Of a DNA stretch of 64,000 nucleotides, positions 10,291-20,800 are shown piece by piece. The notes under the pieces were generated by a model that searched no databases, was not told where the DNA came from, and was given only the letters and a program-made list of their open reading frames with translations. The DNA comes from Auriscalpium vulgare (taxonomy: Eukaryota; Basidiomycota; Agaricomycetes; Russulales; Auriscalpiaceae), in the NCBI GenBank assembly GCA_019915015.1, contig JAHBBC010000013.1, positions 1,364,001-1,428,000 of the forward strand, given 5' to 3'. Every line of letters starts with the position of its first letter. The first letter of the stretch is position 1. The translations under genes and the position numbers were made by a program.

Positions 10291-11958
10291 ATTGACGTGA
10301 CGACGCGCAAACGCGCTTGGTCACATAACTTAATCTCTGTAGCATCAGTGACTAGGCGGTGACTATCAGTGACATAGTCACTCGATCCATGTGCCGCCGG
10401 TTCAAAGTCCCCAGACGTTAAGGAGTCCCCGTTTGCCTTGTTTTTTGACTCCGATGTGGCTGGTTCCGAGACTAAGCCAGCTACATGTATACAAAATATG
10501 GTTCGTGTGAACTGTATAGGACCCGGAAGTTGCCGACACGGTCTTGAGCTTGCTCACGTGATATATCCAACAATATTTTCCTTGCCCACCTCCGCCCGCA
10601 ATTCTGGAGGTAGCAGGTCGTCAAGCGCTGTGGGTCATTGCTCATACTTACTGGATTCAACTCGGACTCTCATGTTCACATTTGTTTGGTCCATTAGTGG
10701 AGAGTATTCAATGTGGAATCGTATTGCCGTGCTAAGCATCGGCCCACTCCCAGCAAGTAATGCCATTCCGTTCCCTATCCCTTCTTCTTGACTCGCGCGC
10801 GAACGCTCGCTAAGCCGTGTGAAGGTAAGCGCCGCACCTGTCGCGGCCCGGCGGGCCCGCTCTGCTTCCACGTCGGAAGCAAAAACCCACACGCTGGCGC
10901 GGCGCCCCGTCTTAACGCGACGCGTTGCGCCTCGACCTCTCCGTCTCTCTCTTTCCTCCCCTCACCTCTCCCTATCTCCCCCCTTCCCTGGCCATGTCTG
11001 CGTTCTCCCGCCCTATCAACCTCAGGAAACGGCTGTCCGCCGTAGAAGCGCTCGTCGCCTCCCTCCCCACAGTCGACTCCGCCCACTACGGCGAGTTCGC
11101 CGCGAACTGGGAGTCGGCCACGGTGAGTGCCCACGGCCTCTCGCTCTCGACGCCCTGCTGACCCTCCCTTGTGTCCAGTCCGCCTATGCTGAGGTGTTGG
11201 GGGAGGACCCCCCGCCGTCCGAGGTGCTGGACAGGATCGGGGCCGTGTCCGCCGTTGTCGACGCCTGGCCGTCCTCCGGCCCCTCCCCCACGCCGTCCTC
11301 ACCCGCCATCCCCTACTCCACTCCCGTCGCCGCTCCCCTCTCCCGTCAGGCTGGCAAGCGGGCCCGCGCCGACAGTGCCCTCCCCGCGCCTTCTGTCCGC
11401 CCCCCGGTCTCCTCCACGCCTCACCGCGCCGCCGCCCGCGCTTCCCCGCCGCCCACCAAGCGCAACCGCGAGTCCGCCCCCTCCGAGGCTGACGCCGAGG
11501 CCGAGGTCGACGAGCTAGATGAGGCGGGGGACCCGCAGGAGCCCGTCGCGCAGCGCACCCGCGGCGCCACCAAACTCCCTGCCCCCCGATCAGTCCCCGC
11601 CGCCGCCAAGTCGAAGGGCAAGGGCAAAGCCGTCCGCAGTTCCAAGCGCCCTGCCAACGTCCCCTCCGGCTCCCTCGTGCCTCCGCCCGCCGCCACTGTC
11701 CCCTCTTCCGAGGCCGGCTCCCCCGCGCCCGCCGCCGACCCTTCCACCTCCGTCAAGGGCGCCAAGATCCCCGTCGCTGACACCTTCCCGGGCCGCCGCC
11801 TTCAGGTACGTCGCCCTTTTCTTGTCCGTCGTGTTGCGCCGCTCACACTCCGACCCTCAGGCTTCCGCCCCCTGCTACCGCTGCGCCACGATGGACTCCC
11901 ACCCCACGTGCTTCTTCACGGACGTCAGCGGCCGCCAGTGCCATCGCTGCTTCGTGGG

Positions 11959-12182
11959 TGTAACAAATAGTTATCTTGATATCTTGCGGTTCACTCCAAA
12001 TGAACAGAATCCACGTTTATTCACGAGAACTCGATGGATGCCGTAGGGATGGAGTGGATGTACAGGATAAGAAGATGGCCTTCCAAAAAGGGAAGGCGCG
12101 GCTACGAATACTACGGCATCCAAATATACACAAATACTTCCCGGCGTAACGGCGCACGCGTCACAGACGCGCCCGCGTTACA
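11959..12182 (-). repeat. 3' LTR of inner element
   Basis: 224 bp, matching 21668-21891 without a visible difference; ends TGTAAC/GTTACA. Adjacent GTGGG target duplication on the left. Confidence 0.95.
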
Positions 12183-12194
12183 CCCTCCCCCACT
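12183..12194 (-). other. polypurine tract of inner element
   Basis: Minus-strand GTGGGGGAGGG sits immediately before the 3' LTR start TGTAACGC. Confidence 0.75.
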
Positions 12195-12218
12195 GGACCG
12201 ATCCACGGTCCATACTGT

Positions 12219-14462
12219 TTAATCCGACGCGTCCATAGGTGTAGCAGCCCGCGACGCGGGCAAGGGCACAGAGGCCGGATTTACAGCTGATGTGAGAGGG
12301 GGAATGTTATTCACAGTCGCCGCCTGTATCACGTCAGTCTGAGACCCGCCATGTGCAGCGGACGACACACCCAAGATGTTATTCACAGCATAAGGTTCGT
12401 CGGCCCATGACAGCGGAGCTAAAGGCGGTAGTGGCCCAACTACGTCCTCGGCGAGTGGCATTGCGCGGGGTGTGGGAGGCTCGTAATGTGCGGGGAAGTC
12501 AGGGGACATTGAGCCAGACGACGGCGACAACGTCGGTCCTTCTGGAGTTGTCGCGCGGTCCGCGCTCTTCGAGGCACGTAAGTCGATGCCCATGTTCGGG
12601 TAGCGGTTGCGTTGTGGTCCAGAGGACTGACTGTACGCATTCACCGGTGGGTATCGGACAATCATCTCCGCGAGCTGCGGGGATGTGGTCCATTCTTCAG
12701 ATGACAATGGGGAGCGCCCTTCGCTGAGGTTTCGTCGGCGTGTCGAATATTCCTCGATCTCTGTAATAGACACAGAGCGGGGCTGGTATCCAAGGCTTGC
12801 GAAATGCATCGCCACGTCTTCGAAGGATAGGTTACGCGTATCCTTCTCGTACGGGCGGATTGTAGGTCGAGAGCCGTTGATCTTCACGCCGAGCGCGTGG
12901 AGAATACGCTCGTAGAGGCCGCGTATGGAGAATAGTTCCATGCACCGAGTGACCCATCGCCCTCGACTCTCTCTATCCAATGTCTTGCGGCCCTGTGGTC
13001 CGTTGCAGCGTATCTCCAGGTGTCTCTCGAGAAGGCGACGCACTGGTACTCCTCGTAGCGGGCCGTTATCGGGGTGCATAGGCACGCCTTGAGGGCAGCG
13101 CTGCGGATGGTCGCGAATAAAAGCGATCCAGTCCTCGATCGGGGCGTCGTACGTGGGGGCTCGCGAGCGGCGTGGTCGGGGCGCTGCCGTAGTCGTAACA
13201 GGAGGCGTGGCTGGCGTCGCAGTAGGGCTATGTGCTGGATTGGCGCGTTGTTTGCCAGATTTGACCGTGACCCACGCACTTGGCGTGTGCGAGGCGGGCG
13301 CCGTAGGTCTGATTGTACTCGCGCTTGCTTGATTACCGCGACTATCGCGTGACGATTCGCGTCCTCCCCCAGTAGAACCAATGGAAGGGGTCGTAGAAGG
13401 CGTGCTGCCATTCGTGGAGCCGTGCGCTGTGGCCAACGTGTTACGGTGTGCGCCCCATTGGTGAATGAGGAAGCGCATGACCGTAGTGCGTTTGTCCAGC
13501 GCAAGATTGCTCGCTGATGTAGCGAGCTCGTGGATGCGGGCGGTCGCCGAAGCGTCAGAGGCAGCGCGTCCGATGGCAAAGTGGACGTCGTCCGTAGTAA
13601 TCGGCACCCAGGTGGCCCACAGTGCGCCATTGATAGCAGCCTGAGGGACAGCCGTCCAGCTCTGTGGTACGTGATGGGGAGCGGGGAGGGCGTTGGCATG
13701 TGGGGCCTGCGTGCGATGCGGGGCATCACCCGAAGGCGTCGGCGATGCACGGCGGCGTTTCTTGGAAGCGCGGCGAGGGGATCGGCGTCTCGTGGAGCTG
13801 ATGGATGATGCATCAGCGATGGGGGATCGCGCGCGTGGTGGCGCACGGGCGTGATCGAGAGCGCGTTCAGCGTCCGCATGGTCGCGTACGAGCTCCGCAT
13901 GCTCGAGTCTAATGGCCTCGAGCTGGGATTGTAGGCCGGCGATACGTTCTAGGGAAGCGGCATCAGAGTCGCGGGCCACATCGCGTTGGCGAATGAGCCG
14001 CTGCACGTTGTCCTCCGCCCGACGACGAATGTCCTCGGCGGTGGCAATACGTTCTGCGGCGTGGGCCAGTCCACGCGACACGCCAGCCTCGTACTGGGCG
14101 CGTTGGTGGATGCGTTGCTGCTCCTGAACGAGCGGCCAAGACGGGTGCCCTGGGCCCTGGTGATTGATAAAAGCAATGCACTCGGGGCAGAGGTGGGTGT
14201 GCGTGGGTATCTTGAGTACTGGGTGTAATGTCCAGTACGGTTGACCAGTGTTCGGCAGATTAACGACGATGTCGGTGCCAGGGATGCTGGGGACCGAAGA
14301 CCCAGTGTCGGCGACGCCGTCGATGGAAAACGGTAGCACAGGAGGTTCCGAGGCGGTGTCTACGATGATAGCAGACTCCGCGACGTCAATGTTCATGAGC
14401 TGGGGGGACGCGATGTGCGCAGGAGAAGGTTCGTCCCCAGAGGGGCCAGGTGGTTCCTGCAT
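12219..14462 (-). CDS. third ORF of inner retrotransposon, unknown function
   Basis: 747 residues in the same sense as gag and pol, starting 155 bp after pol and ending 37 bp before the LTR, the place where env-like genes sit in other elements. No signal peptide or membrane segment is visible, so it is not a typical envelope protein. It shows a CPEC motif followed by a conserved-looking GPGHPSWP, a long predicted coiled coil (about residues 140-225), a basic Arg/Ser-rich patch, Ser/Thr/Pro-rich linkers, and a folded-looking region near residues 480-590 (IEDWIAFIRDHP ... RWVTRCMELFSIRGLYERIL). A nucleic-acid or assembly role is only a guess. The frame is fully open, which suggests it is under selection or very young. 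Confidence 0.7.
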   Translation of the reverse strand: MQEPPGPSGDEPSPAHIASPQLMNIDVAESAIIVDTASEPPVLPFSIDGVADTGSSVPSIPGTDIVVNLPNTGQPYWTLHPVLKIPTHTHLCPECIAFINHQGPGHPSWPLVQEQQRIHQRAQYEAGVSRGLAHAAERIATAEDIRRRAEDNVQRLIRQRDVARDSDAASLERIAGLQSQLEAIRLEHAELVRDHADAERALDHARAPPRARSPIADASSISSTRRRSPRRASKKRRRASPTPSGDAPHRTQAPHANALPAPHHVPQSWTAVPQAAINGALWATWVPITTDDVHFAIGRAASDASATARIHELATSASNLALDKRTTVMRFLIHQWGAHRNTLATAHGSTNGSTPSTTPSIGSTGGGRESSRDSRGNQASASTIRPTAPASHTPSAWVTVKSGKQRANPAHSPTATPATPPVTTTAAPRPRRSRAPTYDAPIEDWIAFIRDHPQRCPQGVPMHPDNGPLRGVPVRRLLERHLEIRCNGPQGRKTLDRESRGRWVTRCMELFSIRGLYERILHALGVKINGSRPTIRPYEKDTRNLSFEDVAMHFASLGYQPRSVSITEIEEYSTRRRNLSEGRSPLSSEEWTTSPQLAEMIVRYPPVNAYSQSSGPQRNRYPNMGIDLRASKSADRATTPEGPTLSPSSGSMSPDFPAHYEPPTPRAMPLAEDVVGPLPPLAPLSWADEPYAVNNILGVSSAAHGGSQTDVIQAATVNNIPPLTSAVNPASVPLPASRAATPMDASD

Positions 14463-14616
14463 ATCGAGATAGTCTGAGAGAAGTGTACGCAGTCTGTGAG
14501 TTTTATAGTCGTGGAGTCGGAGGGTGAACGGGAGCAGGGTCGCGCTAGCCGAGTGACATCTCGGATAGTCTAATCAGGATCTTCGGAAGATCTTAGATTT
14601 TAGATCCCGAGGTTAA

Positions 14617-17600
14617 TCATCGGCCCGCGGCCCGTGGACGGGGCAGATCCCGCCAATGCTCTACTCCCATCAATCGCAGATATACATCCAGCGCTTCAAG
14701 CTCATCCACGTTCTTTAGCGGTTCCCACGTATAGTCGCCTAACGCCCAGTGTACCTGGAACATTATCGTCTTTCCTTTCCACTGGTGGGCGACGATAGCG
14801 TCCACTACCCATTCGTCCTCGCGGTCCGGCTCTCCGAAATCATAGACTAGCGCGGCGTCCCGTCCGGGGAACAGAGCGTCATCATTGGGCTCGTGCGGGC
14901 GCAATAATGAGACATGGAATACCGGGTGGATGCGGCGCCGACGTAGCTCGTCGGGGAGTTGCAACTTGTAGCTCGAGCTATTAGGGTGCGCCTCAATAAC
15001 CTCGTACGGACCCACATACTTCGGCAAAAGCTTACTCGCTCGTCCCTTAGGAAGTCGCAGATTAGCCGTGCTAAGGTACACGCGGTCGCCTACGGCGATA
15101 TCGGACTCCACTCGACGTCTCTGATTGGCATTGTACGTTTGACGCACTCGGCTTTCAATAATCGCGTCGTGCGCCTGGGATAAGTTCTCCATTGCTGCAG
15201 CGGCAAATTGTCGAACTCCCTCAAACGTTCCAATGGGTCGCAATTCCGTTATCATCAAAGGCATGTATCCGTAATTCAACTCAAATGGTGCGTATCCCGA
15301 GCTCGCGCTGATGCTGGAGTTGATGGCGAATTCCACTAGTGGGAGCTTCGCTACCCAGTCGCTCTGGTCGGGTTTGACGACGCTTCTCAATATCTGAGCT
15401 ATGGTGCGTATGGCTCGTTCAGATGCGCCATCGGTCTGAGGGTGGAACGCAGTTGACATGAGCAATTTCGTTCCCACCAGCCTGTGTAATTCTTTCCAGA
15501 ACAATGCGGTAAACTTCGAGTCGCGGTCTGACACAATAGACTGCGGGATCCCGTGCAGTCTGACGATCTCGCGGAAATATAGTCTTGCCAGTTCCGTCGT
15601 GCGGGTGGTTGTTACTATCGGCACGAGATGGACCATGGAGGTGAGACGGCAGATTACAATCCACAGATAATTCGCCCCTTCGCTCTCCGGAAACGGGCCT
15701 GCAAAGTCCATACCAATGGATTCCCAGGGCCGACCAGGTACCGGCATTGTGTGTAGTAATCCTGCGGGCGGCAGATTGCTCGTTTTCGAGGTTTGGCACG
15801 TCGGGCACGTCGTGCAGAACCGTTCAATGTCCCGCCCAATTTTAGGCCACCAGTACCATCGACGTGCGTAGTCCGCTGTCTTTTGGTACCCCAAATGGCC
15901 TACTATGGTATGTGCCGTGTCGATTATGACCTCTCGCAGTCGACGTTCCCCCAGCATCATCTCGGGTATACATAAAACCTGTCCACCGGTACGTGATTCG
16001 ACCCATACCAGCCCGTCTGTCACTGAAAACGCCGCATACTGTTCGGGGCTCTCTATGATGCGGGCAAGAAATCCATCCGCCAATGCGCCTTTGCGCAACG
16101 TAGGTAACCAGTCCGTTATCTGGAGCATCTTTTCAGCCAATGACGGGCTGTCAGCTAATACTTCAGCTACCGACGCGTCAGATATCGCTTCGTCTCTCGG
16201 TTGATTCTGATGGCTCGAGCGGGCCAGTGCCTCTGCTTCATGATCGCGCGGTAGTTTCCCTTCCACGATCTGCTGCTCCCGTAACGTCCTGATAGCCTGC
16301 ACCCTTATTTCTAGCAGTCGGTCGGGCGACAGGTCCTCCCCCTCAGGATCAAGTACCGAGTCGATCGTAACGGGCTCCGCCGTGGGGTCATCAAGGGACT
16401 CATAATAGCGCGAGAAGCAGTCCGCAACCTTGTTAAGTTTTCCTTCGACATACATAACTGTCATATCAAATTTTGATAGAAATTCGAACCAGCGAATCTG
16501 TCGAGGCGACAGGTTGCGCTGTGTGTTGAAGAATTCCAATGCTTTGTGATCGGTCACCACGGTAAATGTGCGCCCGATCAGCTTATCTGACCATTTTGAT
16601 AGCGCCTCCAGGATGGCTATCGTTTCTTGTTCAAAGGTGCGGTAGTTCCGCTGAGCACTCGAGAATTTCTTTGACATGAACCCAGCTGGTCTGCATGTCG
16701 TCCAGTCCGGGCCTTGGCCATAAACTGCGCCGACGCCATACGTCGACGCGTCACAGATGACCCAAATCGTCACTCCCGTTCGTGGGTCAATAGGCCGCAG
16801 TATGGGCGTACGGCACGCTAACGCTTTTATCATCTCAAAACAGCGCTCGTGGATCGGACCCCAGACGAACGGACGGCCGTTAGATGTGAGTCCTGCTAGT
16901 GGTGTGGTATATGCGCTAACGTCTGGCATGAATTGAGCGAGGTATTGTACCAAGCCAAGAAATCGCTGGACCTCCTGGTAGTTGCGGGGGCGGGGCCAGT
17001 TGCGTACCCGCGCCATTTTATCGGTGTCCGCGTGGATACCACGCTCGTCAATGATATGACCCAGGCAATCAAGCTTCACTGAATATACGTCGCATTTATC
17101 CCGACTGAGGAATAGATGGTTCTCACGCAGGCGGTCAAATACAATGCGTAAGTGTCGTTCGTGTTCTGCCAGTGAATCAGAATAGATGAAAATATCATCT
17201 AGGTAGACATGAATGAAGATGCCTATGCAATCTTGAAAAATCACGGTCATAAGCCGTTGAAACGTTGCTGGTGCGTTACAATCACCCTGTTGCATAACCA
17301 GACTGACGAAGGTGCCATAAATCGTGGCAAACGCCGTTTTCCAAATATCCGACGTCTCGATGCGTATTTGCTCATACGCATCGCTCATGTCTATCTTAGA
17401 CCGGAATTTGGCTCGGGCCACGTCCATCCTGATTTGATCCTGGTCCGGGAACGGCGTTACATCCTTGCGGGTGTTGTCGTTCCGCTTACGTGCGTCAACG
17501 ACGGTGCGTAACTTTCCCGATTTCTTTGGTATGCATAGTAGCGGGGCAGCCTCGGCAGCGACTTGCCGTCGCCACCAGCCCGCGTCCACATAACGCTGAA

Positions 17601-17880
17601 TCTTCTCAGCTAATTGAGGTTTCAGTGCGTCGGGGCATCGAGGCAAGTGGTAATGTATCTTCAATGACTCATCAATCAGTGTAATCTGATGATTGACGGC
17701 CCTCATAGGCGGGAGTTCAGAAGGCACCGGGCACATAATGTCCGCGGTTCTCTTGTACCATTCAGTGCGCAGTATATTGATGGTCTTTTCAGTGTCCGGT
17801 GGCTTCGCCGCCGGGCGCCCCCCGTGTGGGGCGCGGTCTGTGGTGGCAGGTTCTACAATTGTAGACCCCACCGCGTCCCC
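14617..17880 (-). CDS. pol: pol of inner element: reverse transcriptase, RNase H, integrase, chromodomain
   Basis: 1,087 codons in frame with gag after a single TGA, with no ATG near the start. Reverse transcriptase spans about residues 100-290, with the active-site motif YLDDIFIYS near 220. RNase H follows (about 365-480, VTDHKALEFF). The integrase zinc domain HTIVGHLGY...CTTCPTC lies near 650-690. The catalytic core has D in GMDFAGPF, D in VSDRDSKF and E in ASERAIRTI, about residues 720-820. The tail has IHPVFHVSLLRPH, then DEWVVDAIVAHQWKGKTIMFQVHW...YTWEPL, a chromodomain-like module near residues 1020-1065 that in chromoviruses can direct integration to chromatin. It is intact and probably made as a Gag-Pol fusion by stop readthrough. 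Confidence 0.93.
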   Translation of the reverse strand, partial: GDAVGSTIVEPATTDRAPHGGRPAAKPPDTEKTINILRTEWYKRTADIMCPVPSELPPMRAVNHQITLIDESLKIHYHLPRCPDALKPQLAEKIQRYVDAGWWRRQVAAEAAPLLCIPKKSGKLRTVVDARKRNDNTRKDVTPFPDQDQIRMDVARAKFRSKIDMSDAYEQIRIETSDIWKTAFATIYGTFVSLVMQQGDCNAPATFQRLMTVIFQDCIGIFIHVYLDDIFIYSDSLAEHERHLRIVFDRLRENHLFLSRDKCDVYSVKLDCLGHIIDERGIHADTDKMARVRNWPRPRNYQEVQRFLGLVQYLAQFMPDVSAYTTPLAGLTSNGRPFVWGPIHERCFEMIKALACRTPILRPIDPRTGVTIWVICDASTYGVGAVYGQGPDWTTCRPAGFMSKKFSSAQRNYRTFEQETIAILEALSKWSDKLIGRTFTVVTDHKALEFFNTQRNLSPRQIRWFEFLSKFDMTVMYVEGKLNKVADCFSRYYESLDDPTAEPVTIDSVLDPEGEDLSPDRLLEIRVQAIRTLREQQIVEGKLPRDHEAEALARSSHQNQPRDEAISDASVAEVLADSPSLAEKMLQITDWLPTLRKGALADGFLARIIESPEQYAAFSVTDGLVWVESRTGGQVLCIPEMMLGERRLREVIIDTAHTIVGHLGYQKTADYARRWYWWPKIGRDIERFCTTCPTCQTSKTSNLPPAGLLHTMPVPGRPWESIGMDFAGPFPESEGANYLWIVICRLTSMVHLVPIVTTTRTTELARLYFREIVRLHGIPQSIVSDRDSKFTALFWKELHRLVGTKLLMSTAFHPQTDGASERAIRTIAQILRSVVKPDQSDWVAKLPLVEFAINSSISASSGYAPFELNYGYMPLMITELRPIGTFEGVRQFAAAAMENLSQAHDAIIESRVRQTYNANQRRRVESDIAVGDRVYLSTANLRLPKGRASKLLPKYVGPYEVIEAHPNSSSYKLQLPDELRRRRIHPVFHVSLLRPHEPNDDALFPGRDAALVYDFGEPDREDEWVVDAIVAHQWKGKTIMFQVHWALGDYTWEPLKNVDELEALDVYLRLMGVEHWRDLPRPRAAGR

Positions 17881-20800
17881 TCATTCTGTCTTCGCCACCA
17901 ATGCATTCAACTGCATAGGTGCGCCGACGTGTACAGGCCGTCCACGACGTTTCAGCAATATTCTTTCTTCAGTTATCGATAATGCTGAGATATCGACGTC
18001 GTTGAGTCGGACGGTGTGGTTCGCAAAGTCCAACGTCGCTTTGTACTCCTTCAAAAACGGAGTACCAAGTATCACATCGTAATGTTCTATATTGACTATG
18101 TCTAGGAAACAGGGCAATAATTTCCCCGCAACAGTGACGGTCGATCGCGTGCCAAAGTTCACTTTCGATCTGCTGCCTACGCAGCCTAGCTGGAGAGTCA
18201 TTGGCTCCTTGAGCTGGAATACGTCGAGCTTGGCCACGTGGGCTGCATCGTGAGTGATTCCGTTGGTCGTACTCCCACTATCGAACAACACATACATATC
18301 CGCCCCTCCAATCTGCAGATTGGCAGCCAGTACCTGATTAAGGTATGGGCTTCGATTGGGTTGTTCATCGGTCGTTGATTGACGACGAATGTTCGCAGTA
18401 TATGCCCATTTAGGTGTTGGCTTGGCTCCATCCTGCTTCTGCACTCGGGTGGCCATTATTTGCAACTCGGATATATCCTCCACCTCGGAGCTGTCCCCAT
18501 CGTCGGCCACATACTCGTCGGTGCCCGACGTAGCTGTCGTTGTGGCCGTACGGGTTGTTGGCTCGGTGAGTAGTTCACTCTGCGGTCCGTGCGACAAATC
18601 GACGGACTGCGATTCCTCCTGCGGTGACGTGGGACTCTGTGGTGCAGTCGTGGCAGACCGCTCGTGCTCTGGCACGTCGATAAGCGCAGGCAGGTCGGCG
18701 TACAGATCCTCTTCGTCATCGTCTACCGCTGATCTGCGGGATAGTGCATCCGCGCGGTTTGCACTCTGGTACGGTCGGTCTGCTAGCACATCCAGTGCTC
18801 TTCTTGCGAGCTCCAGCCCACTACTGTAGGCGTCCGAAGCCTCCAATTGGCCGGCGGCGGATGCCAGTGATCGCTGAGCCATTTGGATGCCCACGTTGAT
18901 GCCGCTCTGGTACGCCTCGTCAACATCACGTTCTCGGGATGTGCTCTCTCTGGCAACCATCTCGTACATTGGCGTGCCCGACTCTGCGCTGACCACCACG
19001 TTTAACTGGTCATCTACGTAGTCGATCGTACGTGGTTCAGTTGCCTGCTCTGGGGATACTGTGGTGGGCCATTCGTTGGTTGGTGTAACCCACAATGTTG
19101 GCTGATCCACGGTGTCTGGAGGATTGTAATTTCCCCACTCGACAGTGGCACCCTCCCCCCAGACAGGTTGCATGTTCCCCCATGCTGGAGCCGCTGTGGC
19201 GAGTTCCAGTGTGGGCCAGCCGTCGTCTGGTGTCGTTCCAACTGGTGAGTGAGACCCCGACGTGCCATTCGTATTGATAGGAATAGGTACGCTGCTGGAC
19301 GCCGCATCCTGCGTGTCCGCGTCCTCGGGCTCCTCGTCGTCATTCAGTGACGGTCGTAATCGCATGGCGGCCATCCGCATGGTGGCAAGACGCATAGGTG
19401 GGCCTATATCGTCTTCCTCCGCGTCATCATCGTCGAGTTCATAGTCTTCTGCATATTCTTCAGCAGATTCATATTGGAGCCCAATGGGACTATCCTCGTC
19501 CGATTCCGACGATGGTTTATCATCGCCTTCGGGGCCTCCAGGCTGTACCACATCCTGGCCCCCAGGGGGTACGTGCACCGCGTCATGAGTTTCGTCAGTC
19601 TCATCCATCATGCGCGCGGCATATACCCGAGGTTGTCCCGTCTTCGGGCATTCCTTATCTCCCGCGTAATGGCATGAACCGCCGCAAGCAAAGCATACAA
19701 CTGTTTTGCGGTCGGGTCTGGGCCGCGGTGCCGACTTCTCGCTATCGCGGTGCGTACGGTTAATTGCGCCGCGTCCTTGTGTTCGGTAGCTATCTCCCTT
19801 GCCCACATCCAGTTGTGTCGCACTTGGCGTGGTCGATCGTGGAGGTCGTGAGCTACTGCGCGGTTTGCGCGTATTGTTCTCCGCCACACGTGCATATTTG
19901 GCTGTGGTCGCCGTCGATGGATTCAACACCGTGGCGCTCGTGACGTGCGGACGATTCAAGCTGTCCAACATTTGACGGTACGCACGAGTGCCCGATTCAG
20001 CCTCCAACGCGGCCGCTAATAGCTCTGTGGTTGTGCCTTCCTCAGCTACAACTCCCTTGTGCTTGTACATAATTTCCAGTATGTCGGAAGGTAACCCACT
20101 AACGAACAATTTCCTGAATGTATAGTCGTTGGGCATCTCGACTAGTCGAGTCGACCGTGCGCGCAGCTCATTGTAGAAGTCAGCGACGCCACCCTTGCGG
20201 GAGAACCGTGTGGCCATGAAGTGCTCTAACGCGGTTTGATCGCTGCGACCAACTATGAACCTGCGGAATAGTGCTAGTATCGCATCGAGGAAAGTCCAAT
20301 CCGTTTGCGAGCGCGAGGGCGATTCGATCTCATCATTATACCATTTAGCTGCGCGATCGGTCAAGCACTGCCCTAGTACGTCCAGTCGTAGTCCATCGTG
20401 CATCGGTCCGACTGCCTGACTAAGTCGTAGCCAACGTAATAATGCTCCCAACCAGACTTCAAACGTTATGAGATCGTCTTTTCCCCCATACGATTCAGGC
20501 ATGGAGAACTTCAGCCCTTTGATTTGGAATCCAGCGCTAACAGCTTCGCTAACTCTGGACAGTACCATTTCCCTTATGCGTTCCTCGGGGTCAAGTACTC
20601 CCAATACTCCGGACTTGGGTGTAACCTGAGTAGGCATTGCCTGGACCCGAGGCTTATTCGATACAACGCTATAGGGAGATACACTCGTGTATGGTTCGGC
20701 AATACGAATGTGTCTGTCATTCGACTTCAATACTTCGCGGTCGAATTGCGCCGCATGTTCATGCACGCGCCCACGTTCAGTTGGTCCAGCGACCTCGGGG

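Larger units (their letters stand above)
7418..10758 (-). mobile_element. Helitron/Helentron-like element, copy 1 (3,341 bp)
   Basis: An inverted, near-identical copy lies at 39738-43078 and is exactly the same length. In its own orientation it starts ACTTGCTGGGAGTGGGCCGA and ends in a hairpin, ACGATTC-4 nt-GAATCGT, two bases from the end. No terminal inverted repeat pair or long target duplication is seen. It is inserted inside the outer retrotransposon between genes B and C. Contents: one 300-residue open frame, a RecQ-like helicase fragment on the other strand, a tRNA-like SINE segment, several hairpins and a second internal copy of the terminal hairpin. No Rep/helicase protein is present, so it would be non-autonomous. 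A Crypton or other class remains possible. Confidence 0.6.

Noticed and set aside
7418..10758. Classic cut-and-paste DNA transposon with terminal inverted repeats
   Set aside because: The two ends are unlike each other and the paralogous empty site shows no usual target duplication; a Helitron-like or Crypton-like mechanism fits better.
12219..14462. Envelope glycoprotein for the third ORF of the inner element
   Set aside because: No signal peptide, membrane segment or cysteine-rich ectodomain; a long coiled coil and basic, disordered regions instead.
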